Below the pieces are notes generated by a model that saw only the letters and a program-made list of their open reading frames with translations, was not told the origin of the DNA and ran no database searches. DNA of 36,280 bases, taken from NCBI GenBank assembly GCA_030018855.1, contig JASEHG010000001.1, positions 1-36,280 of the forward strand. The letters run 5' to 3'. Below, piece after piece: positions 13,961 through 21,694 of this stretch (its first letter is position 1; every line of letters begins with the position of its first letter). The position numbers were made by a program, and so were the translations under genes. Origin of the DNA: Candidatus Brocadiaceae bacterium. Lineage in GTDB: Bacteria; Planctomycetota; Brocadiia; Brocadiales; Bathyanammoxibiaceae.

Positions 13961-14497
13961 CTACTCCGTCTTCTTTTTCTTGAATTTATCGTGGCAGTCG
14001 TAGCAGGTACGGGAGACATCGTCGTAGCGGAGTTTTGCCATCTGGATGTCCTTCCTATCCCCTGCCTGGATTAGGAGCATGATGGCCTTACGGAATTGGT
14101 CACCTATGAGGATAAAGTCCGTGGGTACCCCTGCCGGATTCTTTTGGTAGTAGAGGTTCACACAGCGGCCTGCTATAAGGTCTTCTATCTTCCTGGAGGA
14201 GGTGTTGATGGCGTCCCAGTCCTTCTTCTCCACGGCCCTATCCAGCCTCCTCATGTTCAGAGAGGTGGCCGCCATGGCCTCCTGCAGGCCCTTTTCGGTC
14301 TCCAGGGGCATCTCCTCCTTCTCTGCCTCCCACTCCCTCTTGGCCCATTCTTCCAGGGGTGGTAATTCTTCCTTCAGGAATTGCTCCTCTTCCTCCTTCA
14401 TGGTTACCTCTGGTTTCTCCCGCTCACAGCCCACTAGCAGAACAGTAGACAGTAGGCAGTAGACAGTAGACAGTAGAAGGTAGCGTCTTGTTTTCAT
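13961..14497 (-). CDS. Class II c-type cytochrome-like lipoprotein with repeat-derived signal peptide
   Basis: 178 residues. The lipoprotein signal is MKTRRYLLLSTVYCLLSTVL followed by lipobox LLVGC (Cys24). The hydrophobic core LLSTVYCLLSTV is encoded by three tandem heptad units (14442-14479), so the signal is repeat-derived. The mature part is helical and charged with one haem motif CYDCH (165-169) nine residues from the C-terminus, the arrangement of class II cytochromes (c', c556). A further conserved Cys lies in AGRCVNLYY. Its paralogue is the next upstream gene; shared features are GR(R)CVN, VP-DF and CxxCH. Predicted periplasmic, membrane-anchored, and matured by CcsA/ResB. Electron donor or gas sensor are both possible; partners are unknown. 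Confidence 0.8.
   Translation of the reverse strand: MKTRRYLLLSTVYCLLSTVLLVGCEREKPEVTMKEEEEQFLKEELPPLEEWAKREWEAEKEEMPLETEKGLQEAMAATSLNMRRLDRAVEKKDWDAINTSSRKIEDLIAGRCVNLYYQKNPAGVPTDFILIGDQFRKAIMLLIQAGDRKDIQMAKLRYDDVSRTCYDCHDKFKKKKTE
14442..14479. repeat. Heptad array encoding a signal peptide
   Basis: Plus-strand units AACAGTAGACAGTAGGCAGTAGACAGTAGACAGTAG, five in tandem. Read on the minus strand they give the heptapeptide period LLSTVYC, because 7 nt times 3 equals 7 codons. Confidence 0.9.
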
Positions 14498-14516
14498 ATT
14501 GGCCTCACCCTATTCG

Positions 14517-14591
14517 CAGTAAACAGTATGTAGTAGGTAGTAAGCAGTAGGCAGTTTCTGCTTACTCCCTACTCCTTACTGCCTACTATCT
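14517..14591. repeat. Heptad hairpin array between the two cytochrome genes
   Basis: Left arm GCAGTAAACAGTATGTAGTAG.., TTT loop, right arm CTGCTTACTCCCTACTCC..; about 33 bp per arm. It supplies the TAA stop of the upstream cytochrome gene. Confidence 0.85.
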
Positions 14592-15130
14592 TTCTCCTTT
14601 CTGTATCTTTGATGGCATCTTTCGCACCCTTCCTGCATCAGTTGGAACTGGCTCCTGGCAAGAGGGGCGTCCTGTTGCCGTTCGGCGAGCAGTAACCTGA
14701 GTACGGCGTCGTTGAATCTCTGACTCATTTGCACAAAGTCCTGGGGCACCTCTCTGTGGGCCTTTACGTAGGAGTTTACGCACCTGCGGCCTATCAGGTC
14801 TTCAAGGCCCTTGGCCGAGTCTCTAGCGGTTGCCCAATTACCGCCCCCAAGGGCGGACTCCAGCCTCTTCATGTGCCTTGAGGCACTGGCCATGACGTCC
14901 TTTAGTTCCTCATAGTCCTCTGCCCCCTGTCGGGAATAGCCCTGCCTCTGTTCCTCCTGGGGACTGGGGGGCCTCTCTCCTTCTTCCATGGTACTGAAGG
15001 CCTTTTTGACCTCTTCTTCGGGAGTGGCCCTGCCGCCTTCTGGTTGTGGCTCCTCCCACCCCCAGCAGGAGGGTAATCCCATGAGGCCCAGGAAGGCCAG
15101 TAATATTATATAGTTAGTCCTCGGCCGCAT
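14576..15130 (-). CDS. Class II c-type cytochrome-like lipoprotein (paralogue)
   Basis: 184 residues from the second of two nearby Met codons (15136 or 15130). The signal is MRPRTNYIILLAFLGLMGLPSC with a lipobox Cys at residue 22, a conventional signal without repeats. An acidic, Pro/Gln-rich linker is followed by a helical domain and a single haem motif CERCH (His about 173) near the C-terminus, as in class II cytochromes. GRRCVNSYV carries the extra Cys shared with its neighbour. The start overlaps the end of the GH57 branching enzyme by 17 bp, so the two are translationally coupled and the cytochromes belong to the glycogen operon. The C-terminal DSRQ and TAA come from the heptad array. 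Confidence 0.8.
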   Translation of the reverse strand: MRPRTNYIILLAFLGLMGLPSCWGWEEPQPEGGRATPEEEVKKAFSTMEEGERPPSPQEEQRQGYSRQGAEDYEELKDVMASASRHMKRLESALGGGNWATARDSAKGLEDLIGRRCVNSYVKAHREVPQDFVQMSQRFNDAVLRLLLAERQQDAPLARSQFQLMQEGCERCHQRYRKEKDSRQ

Positions 15131-16733
15131 AAACACGGAAATCTATCTCCTGGAAGACGTTGTCCCTGGACTCTATCTCCTCCAACCAGGGGTAATCTAT
15201 GCTGCCAGGGGTGGCCCCGCCACTCTTTATCTGCTGGTAGAGGTAGTTGAATCTGCTGATATGGTCCCTGGTACGTTTTTCTGCGTAAGGGGCCATGGTC
15301 CCTGTGGTCATGATAAAGGCCCAATCGCTGGATTGGGCCAGGAGGAGTTCCCTGGCCGCCTGGTTGAGCATCCTTTCCGTGAGGCCCTCTGCTTCTGAGA
15401 ACTCTCTGGCGAGTTCCAGCATCCTCTCTTCTGCCTTGTGGAGGTGACGGTATATCCAGTCGTTAGAGGCATTGAGCCATACCTCGCTGTAACCCTTGTC
15501 GCCCCAGGTAGAGGCGGAGGGTGTAGAGAGCTGCAGGACGGGGTTTTCCTCCAGGTATTGATTAAGGGTAACGGTGCATATGTCCCTCTGGTCAAAGGCT
15601 ATCTTGCGGAAGAGGAAGTCAAGGAACTCGGGTCCTTCAAACCACCAGTGGCCAAAGAGTTCGGCATCGTACGGGGCCAGGATGACGGGGGGTCTGCCCA
15701 GGTGGTCTCTGAGGGATCTGGCCTGGTGCTGGCGGTTAAACATGAAATTGCCGGCGTGTTCTGCGGCCTTCTCCCTCGCCCTGTATGGGTCGTAGGGCTG
15801 TTTTTCGCCCATGGAGACCGGGCCGGTAATCTTGTGATACTTAATGCCCAGGTTCCGTTTTATACCATCAGGGTGGAGGTAGGGTCGTATGTATTCATAG
15901 TCTGCGTCGTAGCCAAGGTCACGGTAGAACTCCCTGTAATTCCAGTCCCCGGGGTATCCCTCCTTGGCACTCCAGACCTGTTTAGAGGATTCTATGTCCC
16001 TCCCGAAGGCGGCAACGCCGCTGGGGGTTACGATTGGGGCAAAGACGCCGTAAACGGGTCGTGGGGAGGCATGGAGGATGCCGTGGGTGTCCTGTATAAA
16101 ATACTGGATTCCTGCCCGGCACAGTAGGACTTCCGTGCCTGGTGTATAGGCGCACTCCGGGAGCCAGATGCCTCTGGGGGGCCTGCCAAAGTGTTTCTCG
16201 TAGTTCTGGCATCCCACCCTGATTTGGGCCTCCCTGGACTGGTCGGTGGACATCAAGGGGAGAAAGCCGTGGGTGGCGGCACAGGTCATGATTTCCACCC
16301 CCCCAGCATCTTGAAGCCAGCGGAAGGCGTTTATAAGATTCTTCTTGTAAACGTCTTCAAAGAGGTGCCTGGTCTGTCTGAACCTCTCCTGGTAAAGCAG
16401 TGCCGTCTCATAGAAGGGGGTGTTTCTGGTACGGTGCACCTCCCTTTCCATAAGCTCTATACGTTTGTGGACATAGCGTAGACAGCGGTCTTGAAGGAGG
16501 CTGTCGGCCAGCATCTCGCAAAGGGGCGGGCTGAGGGCTATGGTAATCCCGAAGTTTATGCCTCTTTCTGGCCTGCCTGCCTCAAGGAGACCACTGAATA
16601 CCCTGATAAGGGGGATATATGTCTCTACAACGGCCTCGTAGAACCAGTCCTCCTCCAGGAATTCTTCGTGCTCTGGATGACGCACGAAAGGGAGGTGGGC
16701 GTTGAGGACTAAGGCCAGATATCCTGAAACCAT
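15114..16733 (-). CDS. GH57 1,4-alpha-glucan branching enzyme
   Basis: 539 residues from ATG at 16733 (an in-frame TTG at 16742 lies inside a repeat). This is the GH57 branching-enzyme type (DUF1957 family, like the Thermus/Thermococcus enzymes). It opens GYLALVLNAHLPFVRHPE with the HxP motif. GIWLPECAYTPG carries the nucleophile Glu (about 193) and APYDAELFGHWWFEGPEFLD the acid/base Asp (about 356), close to E184/D353 described for the Thermus thermophilus enzyme. A C-terminal helical domain follows (SDWAFIMTTGTMAPYAEKRTRDHISRFNYLYQQI). It forms alpha-1,6 branches in glycogen. Flanked by DUF4912 and glgC upstream and cytochromes downstream. The ATG immediately follows an octad/heptad repeat and lacks a clear ribosome site. 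Confidence 0.92.
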   Translation of the reverse strand: MVSGYLALVLNAHLPFVRHPEHEEFLEEDWFYEAVVETYIPLIRVFSGLLEAGRPERGINFGITIALSPPLCEMLADSLLQDRCLRYVHKRIELMEREVHRTRNTPFYETALLYQERFRQTRHLFEDVYKKNLINAFRWLQDAGGVEIMTCAATHGFLPLMSTDQSREAQIRVGCQNYEKHFGRPPRGIWLPECAYTPGTEVLLCRAGIQYFIQDTHGILHASPRPVYGVFAPIVTPSGVAAFGRDIESSKQVWSAKEGYPGDWNYREFYRDLGYDADYEYIRPYLHPDGIKRNLGIKYHKITGPVSMGEKQPYDPYRAREKAAEHAGNFMFNRQHQARSLRDHLGRPPVILAPYDAELFGHWWFEGPEFLDFLFRKIAFDQRDICTVTLNQYLEENPVLQLSTPSASTWGDKGYSEVWLNASNDWIYRHLHKAEERMLELAREFSEAEGLTERMLNQAARELLLAQSSDWAFIMTTGTMAPYAEKRTRDHISRFNYLYQQIKSGGATPGSIDYPWLEEIESRDNVFQEIDFRVYAAED

Positions 16734-16788
16734 AGGGTTCAAAGGTTTAAAAGTTCAAGGGTTCAAAGTCTCAGGGGTTCAAAGGCCC
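16734..16788. repeat. TTCAAAGG-type short-period array
   Basis: Units TTCAAAGG, TTTAAAAG, TTCAAGGG, TTCAAAGTC, TCAGGGG, TTCAAAGG with a 7-9 bp period. It abuts the branching-enzyme start codon. Confidence 0.7.
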
Positions 16789-16789
16789 C

Positions 16790-17413
16790 TCAGGGCTTAA
16801 AGATATACTCTTTTTTAAGCACCTCAGGGCTGGCCCCATGCCAGTAAGATACGGAGCTGGCAGGCTGGGGTACTATTTCTGGTGTCAGCCCTGGTATGGG
16901 TTCGCCTGAGGTGGGTAATTGTTTGGGCCTGGAAGGGGCCTTGCGGCGTCTTTTCAGGAGTTTTCCCCTGGAGAAATCCTTAAAGAAATGGGCCCATGTC
17001 TGGCTGAGGTCTTCTGCAGGACGGCCCCTCGGCGTCTCTACCTCTCCTGAGTAGACCACAGGGACGAAGGTGCCGTTGGACGCAAAATAACCCAGTTCAA
17101 AGCGGTATCTCCTGGCCGGGGACACCTGGAGATACCAGTTCCTGGCCCAGGCCCGTACTGAGACAGAGGTGGTAGTCCCGTCAGAGAGGCAAAATGCCTT
17201 GAGGGACCAATCCTCCATCTGCCCCGACAATGATCGTGCCTGATGGCCAAGGGGTCCTTCCAATTCCCAGTAGAGGAAGATATAGAAGGGGTCTCTGACC
17301 ATGGCCACCAGCTTGTCGTCTCCATAGTGTTCGGGCAGCTGTGGTCCACGGTCTATGTAGGGCTGTGGTGGGGTAGTCTCAAAGGTGCTGGGGGACTTTT
17401 CCTGAGTTTCCAT
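16790..17413 (-). CDS. DUF4912 domain protein
   Basis: 207 residues. The DUF4912 signature is DKLVAMVRDPFYIFLYWELEGP near residues 32-53, continuing to SPARRYRFELGYFASNGTFVPVVYSGEVETPRG. The C-terminal half is basic (RGKLLKRRRKAPSRPKQ) and then Pro-rich, ending VSYWHGASPEVLKKEYIFKP. DUF4912 has no assigned biochemical role; it is known to occur beside GH57 and glycogen genes, and here it lies between glgC (9 bp upstream, good Shine-Dalgarno AGGAAGAG) and the branching enzyme. A structural or carbohydrate-binding accessory role is a guess. Confidence 0.82.
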   Translation of the reverse strand: METQEKSPSTFETTPPQPYIDRGPQLPEHYGDDKLVAMVRDPFYIFLYWELEGPLGHQARSLSGQMEDWSLKAFCLSDGTTTSVSVRAWARNWYLQVSPARRYRFELGYFASNGTFVPVVYSGEVETPRGRPAEDLSQTWAHFFKDFSRGKLLKRRRKAPSRPKQLPTSGEPIPGLTPEIVPQPASSVSYWHGASPEVLKKEYIFKP

Positions 17414-17422
17414 TGTCTCTTC

Positions 17423-18658
17423 CTAGATAAAGGGCATCTCCTTGGGCACGACCACTATGCCCTTATCGGTAACGGTAAAGTGTCTATGGTCTTCCTCAGG
17501 GTTGTGGCCGATGTGGGTGTTATCCGGGACTATGACGCCTTTGTCAATAATGGCCCTTTTTATACTGACGTTCTTGCCAATCCTGACCCCTTCCAACACT
17601 ACGGAGTCAATTATCTCCGAGCCAATCTCTATCCGCACGTCTGGAGAAAGGACAGAGTGTACTACCATTGCCCCACTAATTATACAACCCGGGGAGACGA
17701 GGCTATCAAGGGCCACCCCCCTCATTTCCCCATTAGACAGTACCGTCTTGACGGGGGGGAATTGTTCCTGGAAGGTACGAATGGGCCAGTCCTTATCATA
17801 AAGGTTAAAAAGGGGGTCAACCGCTAAGAGGTCCATGTTGGCCTCCCAGTAGGCCTCCAGCGTACCAATGTCCCTCCAGTATTTTATGGGTTTTTTGTTC
17901 TCATCCTCAAAGGGGTAGGCGAAGACCTTATCCCTCCCCACCATGGCAGGGATTACGTCCTTTCCAAAGTCGTGGGAGGTGGGTCTTTTGGCATCCTCTA
18001 CTACCCTCCTTACAAGAACCTCTGTATTGAATAGGTAGATGCCCATGGAGGCCAGTATCTTGTTGGGGTCTGAAGGCATTGGCCTGGGCGTCTTAGGTTT
18101 TTCCTGGAAGCCCAGGATACGGTATTGCTCATCCACCTGGAGGACGCCAAAGCGGTGAGCCTCCTCTAAAGGCGCCTCTACGGCGCCTACGGTGAGGTCT
18201 GCCTGTTTTTCCATGTGATAGTGTAACATCTTCCGGTAATCCATTTTGTAAATATGGTCCCCCCCGAGGATGAGTACCTTTTCTGGATGTTCCCTCTCCA
18301 GGGTGTATATGTTCTGGTAGATGGCATCGGCAGTGCCCCTGTACCACTGGTCTGATACCCTCATCTGTGGTGGTATTATCTCTACGTACTCGTCTAGCTG
18401 GCAATTGAAGAGGTTCCACCAGCCCATGCGGATATGGCGGTCCAGGGAGAGAGACTTGTACTGGGTGAGGATTACTACCTTATGGAGACCCGAGTTTAGA
18501 CAATTACTGAGGCTGAAATCAACAATCCTGTAGATACCCCCAAAGGGGACGGCCGGTTTGGCCCTATCTTTGGTGAGGGGATAGAGGCGTTGCCCCTCCC
18601 CTCCTGCCAGTATCATTACCAGTATCCGCTTTAATAGTTCGTTGTTAGTTGCAATCAT
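17423..18658 (-). CDS. glgC: Glucose-1-phosphate adenylyltransferase
   Basis: 411 residues. Makes ADP-glucose from ATP and glucose-1-phosphate, the controlled step of bacterial glycogen synthesis. The nucleotide-binding start is VMILAGGEGQRLYPLTKDRAKPAVPFGG, followed by RIVDFSLSNCLNSGL. VLILGGDHIYKMDY holds the metal-binding Asp. FGVLQVDEQYRILGFQEKP and MGIYLFNTEVL are family segments. The C-terminal left-handed beta-helix (about 300-405) ends DKGVIVPDNTHIGHN. A Met 15 residues in could also be the start, but the upstream ATG has AGAAGG at good distance. First gene after the two-component pair and followed closely by DUF4912. Confidence 0.96.
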   Translation of the reverse strand: MIATNNELLKRILVMILAGGEGQRLYPLTKDRAKPAVPFGGIYRIVDFSLSNCLNSGLHKVVILTQYKSLSLDRHIRMGWWNLFNCQLDEYVEIIPPQMRVSDQWYRGTADAIYQNIYTLEREHPEKVLILGGDHIYKMDYRKMLHYHMEKQADLTVGAVEAPLEEAHRFGVLQVDEQYRILGFQEKPKTPRPMPSDPNKILASMGIYLFNTEVLVRRVVEDAKRPTSHDFGKDVIPAMVGRDKVFAYPFEDENKKPIKYWRDIGTLEAYWEANMDLLAVDPLFNLYDKDWPIRTFQEQFPPVKTVLSNGEMRGVALDSLVSPGCIISGAMVVHSVLSPDVRIEIGSEIIDSVVLEGVRIGKNVSIKRAIIDKGVIVPDNTHIGHNPEEDHRHFTVTDKGIVVVPKEMPFI

Positions 18659-18671
18659 TTACGCCTTCTTG

Positions 18672-18765
18672 AAGACACTGAGTACTAAGCACTATACACT
18701 ATGCACTATGCAGAAATTCCACCTTTTAGTCCCCAGTACATAGTGTCTAGTGCCTAGTGTTTACT
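18672..18765. repeat. Heptad hairpin array between the response regulator and glgC
   Basis: Left arm GTACTAAGCACTATACACTATGCACTATGC, then a spacer, then an inverted arm CAGTACATAGTGTCTAGTGCCTAGTG. It supplies the CAG TAA end of the response regulator. Confidence 0.8.
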
Positions 18766-19126
18766 GTGCCTTTCTTCTCTCCAGGATTTCTTTTATCGCC
18801 TTCTTCAGTTCGGTCAGGTCTGCGGATTTTACTATGTAGGCATCGGCCGACCACGTCATAAAGTTGTCCTTGAAGCTGGAATAGGCGGTGTTGATAACTA
18901 TAGGAATCCTGTTGTTCTCTCCCAGGATCTTCCCCATGGCCTCTATGCCATCCATCCCAGGCATGTTTATGTCCAGTACCAGGAGGTCAGGGGGGTTGAG
19001 CTTTGCCATCGTTACCGCCTCCCTGCCGTCTCTGGCTACTGAGACACTGTAACCTTCCGCAGAGAGTTCATTTCTGTAAAGAAGGGCCTGGTTCTTTTCG
19101 TCTTCCACTACCAGTATGCTTGTCAT
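18761..19126 (-). CDS. Single-domain response regulator (receiver only)
   Basis: 121 residues from ATG at 19126 (AGAGG upstream); an in-frame TTG further up lies in a mobile-type repeat and is rejected. A complete CheY-like receiver: acidic pocket VVEDE (Asp9), phosphoacceptor Asp52 in LLVLDINMPGMDG, NTAYSS with the conserved Thr, and YIVKSAD with the conserved Lys. There is no output domain, so it must signal through protein contact or a phosphorelay. It lies directly downstream of the histidine kinase gene, its likely partner, inside the glycogen cluster. Its last residues KAQ come from the edge of a heptad array. Confidence 0.92.
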   Translation of the reverse strand: MTSILVVEDEKNQALLYRNELSAEGYSVSVARDGREAVTMAKLNPPDLLVLDINMPGMDGIEAMGKILGENNRIPIVINTAYSSFKDNFMTWSADAYIVKSADLTELKKAIKEILERRKAQ

Positions 19127-19172
19127 GGTCTTGTCCTCTCTTTGACTTCTGTCGTAAACACAGCCTAACTCT

Positions 19173-19242
19173 TGTAGGGGCAATTCCCGCCTGAGGCGTC
19201 CTCCCGAGGCGGACTTTCAGGATTTTCAACATGAATTGCCCT
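19173..19242. mobile_element. MITE-like element, copy 1
   Basis: About 70 bp starting TGTAGGGGCAATTC and ending GAATTGCCCTAG, with an internal CCGCCTGAGGCGTCC/CCCGAGGCGG block. It is an inverted, near-identical copy of 21618-21694, lacking three bases (AAC) after GGACTTTC. It lies between the kinase and the response regulator. Confidence 0.8.
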
Positions 19243-19244
19243 AG

Positions 19245-21506
19245 CTACTCTGTGATGGGGAGGAGCACTGAGAAGGTACTGCCCCTTCCCTGGACGCTTG
19301 AGACCCTGAGCTTCCCATCATGGTCATCTACAATCTTATGGCTTACCACCAGTCCCACACCGGTCCCAGAGGTCTTGGTGGTGAAGAAGGGGGTGAATAT
19401 CTTTTCTATCACCTCCGGGGCCATACCCTGCCCCGTATCCGAGATATCCGTCCTTATGTACTGTTCTTCCCGAGTAGACTGGACGGTGAGGGTACCACCT
19501 TCTTCCATAGATTCTACCGCATTCTTTATAAGGTTTAGGAGTACCTGTTTTATCTGGGCAGGGTCCAGGAAGGTAGGAGGCAGGCCGGGGGAGAAGTTCT
19601 TTATCAGGTTTATCCCCCTCTCTCTCAGGTATCCCTCCGTTAGACAACAGGTATCTTCCAACAAGGTGTTTATGTCCACACGGACCTTTCTTGGCTCCTG
19701 GGGCTTGCTGAAGTCCTTTATGTTGCCCAATATCTTTTCCAGCCTGCTGACCTCTTCTACTATAATCCTGGCGGCTGTAGCCACGTCCTCCTCTTCTGGT
19801 TTGGTCTTTTCTATACTGCGTGCAAAACCCCCGATGGTCACCAGGGGGTTACGGATCTCGTGGGCAATATAGGTGGATATCTCGCCCATGGCCACGAGTC
19901 GCTCCGAGCGGCAGAGCCTCTCCTGAGTCTCCCTGAGTTGCTCTATCTTTTCTTCCAGGGATTTGTAAGTCTCGGCGTTTTCCATTGCAAGGGCCGCCTG
20001 CCCTGCAAAGATGTTTAGCAGTTGGACGTGGTCCTCAGTGATGGGTTCCCTGCTGTAGGGATTGTCCGCCACTATTACCCCTACGGCCCTCCCTTTTACT
20101 ACAAGGGGGATGCAGACGAATTCCTTAGAGCCAAGGAATTCCCGGAACTCCCTCGTTACCCTAGGGTCAGTAGCCGCCTCTTTTACTACCTGGGAACGCA
20201 TCTCCTTGACGCACCTCACCACTATCTCCTCCTCCTTGTTCAGGGGATAGACCAGTAAACGGGTCTTTACGTTGAGTGGTGAGTCCAGTGGCTCCCTCTC
20301 CATTACCTCCTTGAGGAGTTCTTCCAGGGTGGGGTATCTCTGAGAGACGTCTTGCCATACCCTGGCGGCCTCTTCTCCGCTGGAGGGGCCTACGGCGGCC
20401 TTGCCATAGACTGACCTCTTCTCCTCGTCCACCAGGAACAGGAATGCCCGGTTAAAGGCCAGGGCCTGTCCGGCCGTAACGCTGGTGAGGATGAGGTTGA
20501 GGAGTTTTTCTATGTTAAGCGTCTCGTGGAGGGCCTGCCCCAGTTCCCTGAGGAGGGAGAGTTGCCTGAGCCTCTTTTCCCTCTGTGTGATGTCTCGTGA
20601 GAGGACCAGCACGTGGCCCAACTCCCCCTGCTCGTCCCGGATGGGGATGGCAGTATTCTCAATGTATCGTCTCCTGCCTTCCTTGACCACCGTCTTTATC
20701 TCTCTATAACGGCCCGCGGCACTCTCAAAGGCCCTGGCTACCGGGCAGTAAGCCTCGGCGCATTGAAAGACGTCCTTGCATCTGGCCCCTTTGGGCAGTT
20801 CGGTCAAACCCCATACCTTCGGGAGGTTTGCATTGGCCCAGAGGATGTTCATGCCCCTGTCCATGAGGCAGAGGCCTATCCCGAGTACGTCTACAACGTA
20901 GTCAAGTTTCTCCTTCTCCCGACGTAACTGTTCTTCTGCAAGTCTGGCATTGTTATAAAGATTTTTGTATCTTTCTTCAGAGAGCGTGATCTTCTCAAAG
21001 AGGAGGGTATTCTCCGTTATCATGGCAAGTTGGGGGCATATCTCCTCTAACAGGGGAAATTGGGTCGTAGAGAAATGGTGTGGCTCCATGCTGCTGAAAT
21101 TAATGCTACCTATGACTCTCCCCCTTACCTTCAGGGGATATCCCAGGCGAGACCGTATCCCTGTCTTATAAAAGAGGCCGTTAGTACTGTGGCTACCACT
21201 TTTAGTGTCTTCTACTATGATAGGCTCTCCCGTAAGCAGGATTCGCTCCAGGAGACTCCCCTCCAAGGGGTAGGGCTTCCCCTCCTCAAGGACATTGATA
21301 GTGTTGGTTGCGGAGGCCACAAAGGTAACGGCATGGTTATCCCCCTCCGTGGGAACAGAGATGCTGACCCTGTCAAAGGCCATTACCTTTTTTAATTCAT
21401 TTACGACTGAGACGTAAATGTCTCTTAAATTAAGGCTGGAAGAGATTATTCTCTGTATGTTGGAGATTACTTCTTTTCGTGCGGGATATAATTCTACTAA
21501 TTTCAT
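19245..21506 (-). CDS. Soluble multi-sensor histidine kinase (GAF-PAS-GAF-HisKA-HATPase)
   Basis: 753 residues without membrane segments. GAF1 is about 15-165 (FDRVSISVPTEGD, GIRSRLGYPLKVRGRVIGSINF), then a coiled linker, PAS about 200-310, GAF2 about 325-515 (FVCIPLVVKGRAVGVIVADN), HisKA with phospho-His in MGEISTYIAHEIRNPL, and HATPase with NLIKNAVESMEEGG (N box) and DTGQGMAPEVIEKIFTPFFTTKTSGTGVGL (G boxes). The PAS has a Cys set (CKDVFQCAEAYCP) that might sense redox or bind metal. Likely partner: the adjacent receiver protein. Cytosolic sensing of a metabolite or redox state controlling glycogen turnover is an inference from position. The gene is bracketed by two inverted ~75-bp repeats. 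Confidence 0.92.
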   Translation of the reverse strand: MKLVELYPARKEVISNIQRIISSSLNLRDIYVSVVNELKKVMAFDRVSISVPTEGDNHAVTFVASATNTINVLEEGKPYPLEGSLLERILLTGEPIIVEDTKSGSHSTNGLFYKTGIRSRLGYPLKVRGRVIGSINFSSMEPHHFSTTQFPLLEEICPQLAMITENTLLFEKITLSEERYKNLYNNARLAEEQLRREKEKLDYVVDVLGIGLCLMDRGMNILWANANLPKVWGLTELPKGARCKDVFQCAEAYCPVARAFESAAGRYREIKTVVKEGRRRYIENTAIPIRDEQGELGHVLVLSRDITQREKRLRQLSLLRELGQALHETLNIEKLLNLILTSVTAGQALAFNRAFLFLVDEEKRSVYGKAAVGPSSGEEAARVWQDVSQRYPTLEELLKEVMEREPLDSPLNVKTRLLVYPLNKEEEIVVRCVKEMRSQVVKEAATDPRVTREFREFLGSKEFVCIPLVVKGRAVGVIVADNPYSREPITEDHVQLLNIFAGQAALAMENAETYKSLEEKIEQLRETQERLCRSERLVAMGEISTYIAHEIRNPLVTIGGFARSIEKTKPEEEDVATAARIIVEEVSRLEKILGNIKDFSKPQEPRKVRVDINTLLEDTCCLTEGYLRERGINLIKNFSPGLPPTFLDPAQIKQVLLNLIKNAVESMEEGGTLTVQSTREEQYIRTDISDTGQGMAPEVIEKIFTPFFTTKTSGTGVGLVVSHKIVDDHDGKLRVSSVQGRGSTFSVLLPITE

Positions 21507-21617
21507 GGCCAGACCCTTAACCTTACGCTTTTTTTGTAGGGCGGCATTGCCGCCTAAATCAAGTATATTTTACTTTGTCCGTTCCTTCAAGCATTTACTT
21601 TTGTGTGTTCGTATAAC

Positions 21618-21694
21618 TGTAGAGGCAATCCATGTTGAAAATCCTGTTGAAAGTCCGCCTCGGGAGGACGCCTCAGGCGGGAATTGCCCCTACA
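21618..21694. mobile_element. MITE-like element, copy 2
   Basis: About 77 bp: TGTAGAGGCAATCC at one end and GGAATTGCCCCTACA at the other, i.e. imperfect terminal inverted repeats. Inverted relative to the copy at 19173-19242. Its end supplies the TAG stop of the downstream-facing GH57 gene. No other gene is seen between 21507 and 21689. Confidence 0.82.

Noticed and set aside
14517..14591. CRISPR-like array
   Set aside because: The repeat unit is only 7 bp with no spacers and no cas genes; these are short tandem/inverted repeats.
15438..16127. 229-codon open frame on the + strand opposite the branching enzyme
   Set aside because: Antisense shadow of a GH57 gene with clear catalytic motifs; no recognisable protein features. 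The same holds for the other long antisense frames in glycogen genes.
19127..19183. Upstream TTG start for the response regulator
   Set aside because: It lies in the MITE-like element; the ATG at 19126 has AGAGG upstream and gives a standard receiver N-terminus.
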